Positions 62,407-64,000 of a stretch of DNA of 64,000 bases are shown here, in pieces (the stretch's first letter is position 1; each line of letters starts with the position of its first letter). The translations under genes were made by a program, and so were the position numbers. Source of the DNA: Halapricum desulfuricans (lineage in GTDB: Archaea; Halobacteriota; Halobacteria; Halobacteriales; Haloarculaceae); assembly GCF_017094505.1 (NCBI RefSeq), contig NZ_CP064787.1, positions 1,612,001-1,676,000 of the forward strand, written 5' to 3'. The notes under the pieces were generated by a model, which was given only the letters and a program-made list of their open reading frames with translations, made no database searches and was not told where the DNA came from.

Positions 62407-62412
62407 TTTAAG
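62407..62412 (+). promoter_or_regulatory. TATA box of tRNA-Ala
   Basis: TTTAAG (within GGGTTTAAGAATT) lies 32-37 nt before the mature 5' end of the tRNA. Confidence 0.6.
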
Positions 62413-62443
62413 AATTCCCCTCGGGTATGACTGAGTGCGTCGC

Positions 62444-62515
62444 GGGCTCGTAGATCAGCGGTAGATCACTCCCTTGGCATGGGAGAGGCCCCGGGTTCAA
62501 ATCCCGGCGAGTCCA
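62444..62515 (+). tRNA. tRNA-Ala (GGC)
   Basis: A 72-nt cloverleaf: acceptor GGGCTCG / CGAGTCC with one G-U pair and discriminator A, anticodon arm CTCCC-TTGGCAT-GGGAG (anticodon GGC), T arm CCGGGTTCAAATCCCGG. CCA is not encoded. Virus-like small genes begin 185 bp downstream. Confidence 0.95.
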
Positions 62516-62700
62516 TCTTAATTTTACCGCCGTACTAAGGGAAACAGAGGCTCCCGTAGAGCGTCTCTACTCCCCGATATCGCCGGAATCGGCGGTTTCA
62601 GGACCTCCCTCTCGAAAGAGAGTAGATTTCCTTTCAAGATGCACCCTCTGCTATCCCGCGGTTTTTCCGAGGGATTCTTATCGAGTGATAGTTTCGGGAG

Positions 62701-62868
62701 GTGAGTGCCGTGCCGCGTAGCGGCCCGCGCGTCGATCGTCCCGATCCATCGGACTGGCCGTTCCCGAGGAACTCTTTCGTACGCGCGTCCCAGCTTGTCG
62801 AGGACGGTGCCACCGATCAAGAGGTGCGCGCCGCGGTCGAGGCGCTCGAGGACGGTGGTGCGCCGTGA
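62701..62868 (+). CDS. Small virus/plasmid-type protein
   Basis: A 55-codon GTG-start gene: after a short basic N-terminus it reads DWPFPRNSFVRASQLVEDGA then TDQEVRAAVEALEDGG. This form recurs in small haloarchaeal integrated elements as the first gene. The stop (TGA) overlaps the GTG start of the next gene by 4 bp. Its role is unknown. Confidence 0.6.
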   Translation: MSAVPRSGPRVDRPDPSDWPFPRNSFVRASQLVEDGATDQEVRAAVEALEDGGAP

Positions 62869-63074
62869 CGCAGTGGGAGCAGTACGTCTCGTACTTCTGT
62901 CGCCATCTCGACTGCGGCGAGCAGTGCATCAACCTGATCCACTCGCCGTTCGCCCAGACCAAGCAGTGTCGAGAGTGCTACGAGAAGCACGATCCCGACA
63001 AACTCACGCCGCTCTCGACCCACCTGCCGGAGTCACACCGCGGCGAAACGCACGTCCCTGCTTCCTCAGATTAG
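62865..63074 (+). CDS. Small zinc-finger-like protein of the integrated element
   Basis: A 69-residue protein with cysteines paired as C-x4-C-x3-C (CRHLDCGEQC) and C-x2-C (QCRECYEKH), plus histidines, so a zinc knuckle is likely. The 4-bp overlap with the preceding gene and the immediate start of the next gene at 63075 (no gap) show a compact operon, typical of viral elements. Confidence 0.6.
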   Translation: MTQWEQYVSYFCRHLDCGEQCINLIHSPFAQTKQCRECYEKHDPDKLTPLSTHLPESHRGETHVPASSD

Positions 63075-64000
63075 ATGAGCCTCGCCGAGCCACCTGGACA
63101 TCTCGGCGGGCTCGACCTCGCGGATAGATGTAACACTCCCGTCCTGGCTGACCTCCTGGAAGAACGCGATCTCCTCGGCCACGGTCAGCTGCTCGACGGA
63201 ACACTCACCGAGCGCGATACCGACAGAGTACGGATAGCGAAGTTCATCGCGGCACATCCAGAGGGTACACCGCTCACTCACATCGTTTCGTACGTCGTCA
63301 AAGGCGTCTCACCCAACGCGTGCGAGCGCGTCGAAGGGTCCGACGCTGACTACCAGTTTGCATACCGCTTCGTCAACGACCTCGCAGAGCGAGAACAGCC
63401 CTACGTCGAGAAATTCGACTCTTCAGGCGTTCTCATGGTCAGCCCGACACTGCGCCTTCTTGACTTGATTACAGAAGGCATTACTCAAACAGCCCACGAA
63501 CGCGATCTGAAACACGACCGTGAATTCATCCGCGACTACCTCGCTCGCGTCGATTCCGTCGACGAGCAGCTACAGGAGATGCTGGTGGACGATTTTACAT
63601 CCTACCTCAACCGGATCGAGGACTACCGCTTACTGTTCGACGTCCACTTTGTCGGTCAGACTGGCGGAAAGACCAAACGCCAGATGACCAAGCGATACAA
63701 GACGCGTTTCAACGATTCCGGACGGATCTCGAAGCAGTTCGCCCGTTTCAATGACGCCCTCGAGTACGGCTACGAACACGCTGACAATGCCGTACTCTGC
63801 ACACTGACGACCGATCCAAAACGTCAAGACTCGCTGCTAGACGCAATCGACTCGATCAACGATAACTTCAACAGGCTGCTTTCGTACTTCGACTCCGATC
63901 CCTCGACGAAATCAGACACGCGAAACCCGAACGTACTCGGCTGGCGTCCCGATCTCGACGACAGCGTCACTGGACGACCTCGCGAGCGACCGGAGTACAT
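63075..64000 (+). CDS. Probable replication protein (HUH-type), 3' truncated by the window
   Basis: The first ~308 codons of a frame that stays open to the window end. The start ATG directly follows the preceding stop. Residues ~45-115 look like a winged helix (RVRIAKFIAAHPEGTPLTHI, then YQFAYRFVNDLAEREQPYVE). Near 237 is AVLCTLTTDPKRQDSLLDAI, then NDNFNRLLSYFDSDPSTKSD and WRPDLDDSVTGRPRERPEY. This matches my memory of haloarchaeal plasmid and pleolipovirus-type Rep proteins, in which TLTTDP is the first motif and an HUH motif follows outside this window. Family assignment is therefore partly recollection. Confidence 0.6.
   Translation, partial: MSLAEPPGHLGGLDLADRCNTPVLADLLEERDLLGHGQLLDGTLTERDTDRVRIAKFIAAHPEGTPLTHIVSYVVKGVSPNACERVEGSDADYQFAYRFVNDLAEREQPYVEKFDSSGVLMVSPTLRLLDLITEGITQTAHERDLKHDREFIRDYLARVDSVDEQLQEMLVDDFTSYLNRIEDYRLLFDVHFVGQTGGKTKRQMTKRYKTRFNDSGRISKQFARFNDALEYGYEHADNAVLCTLTTDPKRQDSLLDAIDSINDNFNRLLSYFDSDPSTKSDTRNPNVLGWRPDLDDSVTGRPRERPEY

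Overview
The window is chromosomal DNA from a halophilic archaeon (class Halobacteria). The background is GC-rich (about 70% in sampled lines), the predicted proteins are strongly acidic, and several genes are archaeal or haloarchaeal: archaeal-type DnaG, pelota, form III RuBisCO, a class-III-type pilin, TrmB and PhiH1-type regulators, and many short haloarchaea-only families. Several starts fit leaderless transcription, with a TATA-like element 25-32 nt upstream of the start codon. I cannot assign a genus from sequence alone.

Layout. 1-5.6 kb: a seven-gene Mrp/Mnh Na+/H+ antiporter operon, mrpA (cut by the window edge) to mrpG. 5.6-9.4 kb: coaBC, a cold-shock protein and uvrB. 9.6-12 kb: two unrecognised overlapping genes, a TnpB (IS200/IS605) relic with its end hairpin, other decayed DNA and an ATP-grasp-like gene. 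12.3-23.2 kb: a membrane phosphoesterase, a zincin-like protein, DUF92, GNAT, dnaG, a DUF3311/sodium-symporter pair, a thioredoxin-reductase-like flavoprotein and three HTH regulators. 23.2-31.2 kb: a genomic island ending at tRNA-Ile(GAU). It is bounded on both sides by decayed copies of the tRNA 3' end. It carries a PhiH1-type repressor, an AT-rich block with a two-gene PIN-like nuclease module plus a membrane-anchored helical protein, a candidate type II restriction-modification pair and a membrane-anchored Mrr-like nuclease. This looks like a defence island.

31.3-41.1 kb: housekeeping and signalling genes: FxsA, a DUF255 protein, TrmB, pcm, zinc-binding proteins, a PHP phosphoesterase, a KaiC-like ATPase, a relative with a degenerate P-loop, a pseudo-receiver/GAF protein, and purU, whose stop codon lies inside a dispersed hairpin repeat. 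41.4-47.1 kb: a large repeat-containing exported protein and an RND/MMPL transporter, probably one export or envelope system. 47.2-52.4 kb: form III RuBisCO, a MinD-like ATPase followed by a decayed second copy of the RuBisCO 3' end, and a bacterial-type leucyl-tRNA synthetase with an altered KMSKS loop. 52.5-62.3 kb: a GT-C-like membrane protein, a pilin, 6-phosphogluconate dehydrogenase, a membrane-anchored 2Fe-2S ferredoxin, pelota, a GAF histidine kinase, an MBL-fold hydrolase and superoxide dismutase. 62.4-64 kb: tRNA-Ala(GGC) followed at once by small virus- or plasmid-like genes and the 5' part of a probable replication protein, the start of a second integrated element that runs out of the window.

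The least explained items are the island module at 23.9-26.1 kb, the duplicated RuBisCO tail around minD, two related paired-hairpin repeats (30.7 and 41.1 kb), two paralogous small ORFs (29.0 and 55.1 kb), and two short leader ORFs overlapping the starts of purU and the large exported protein.
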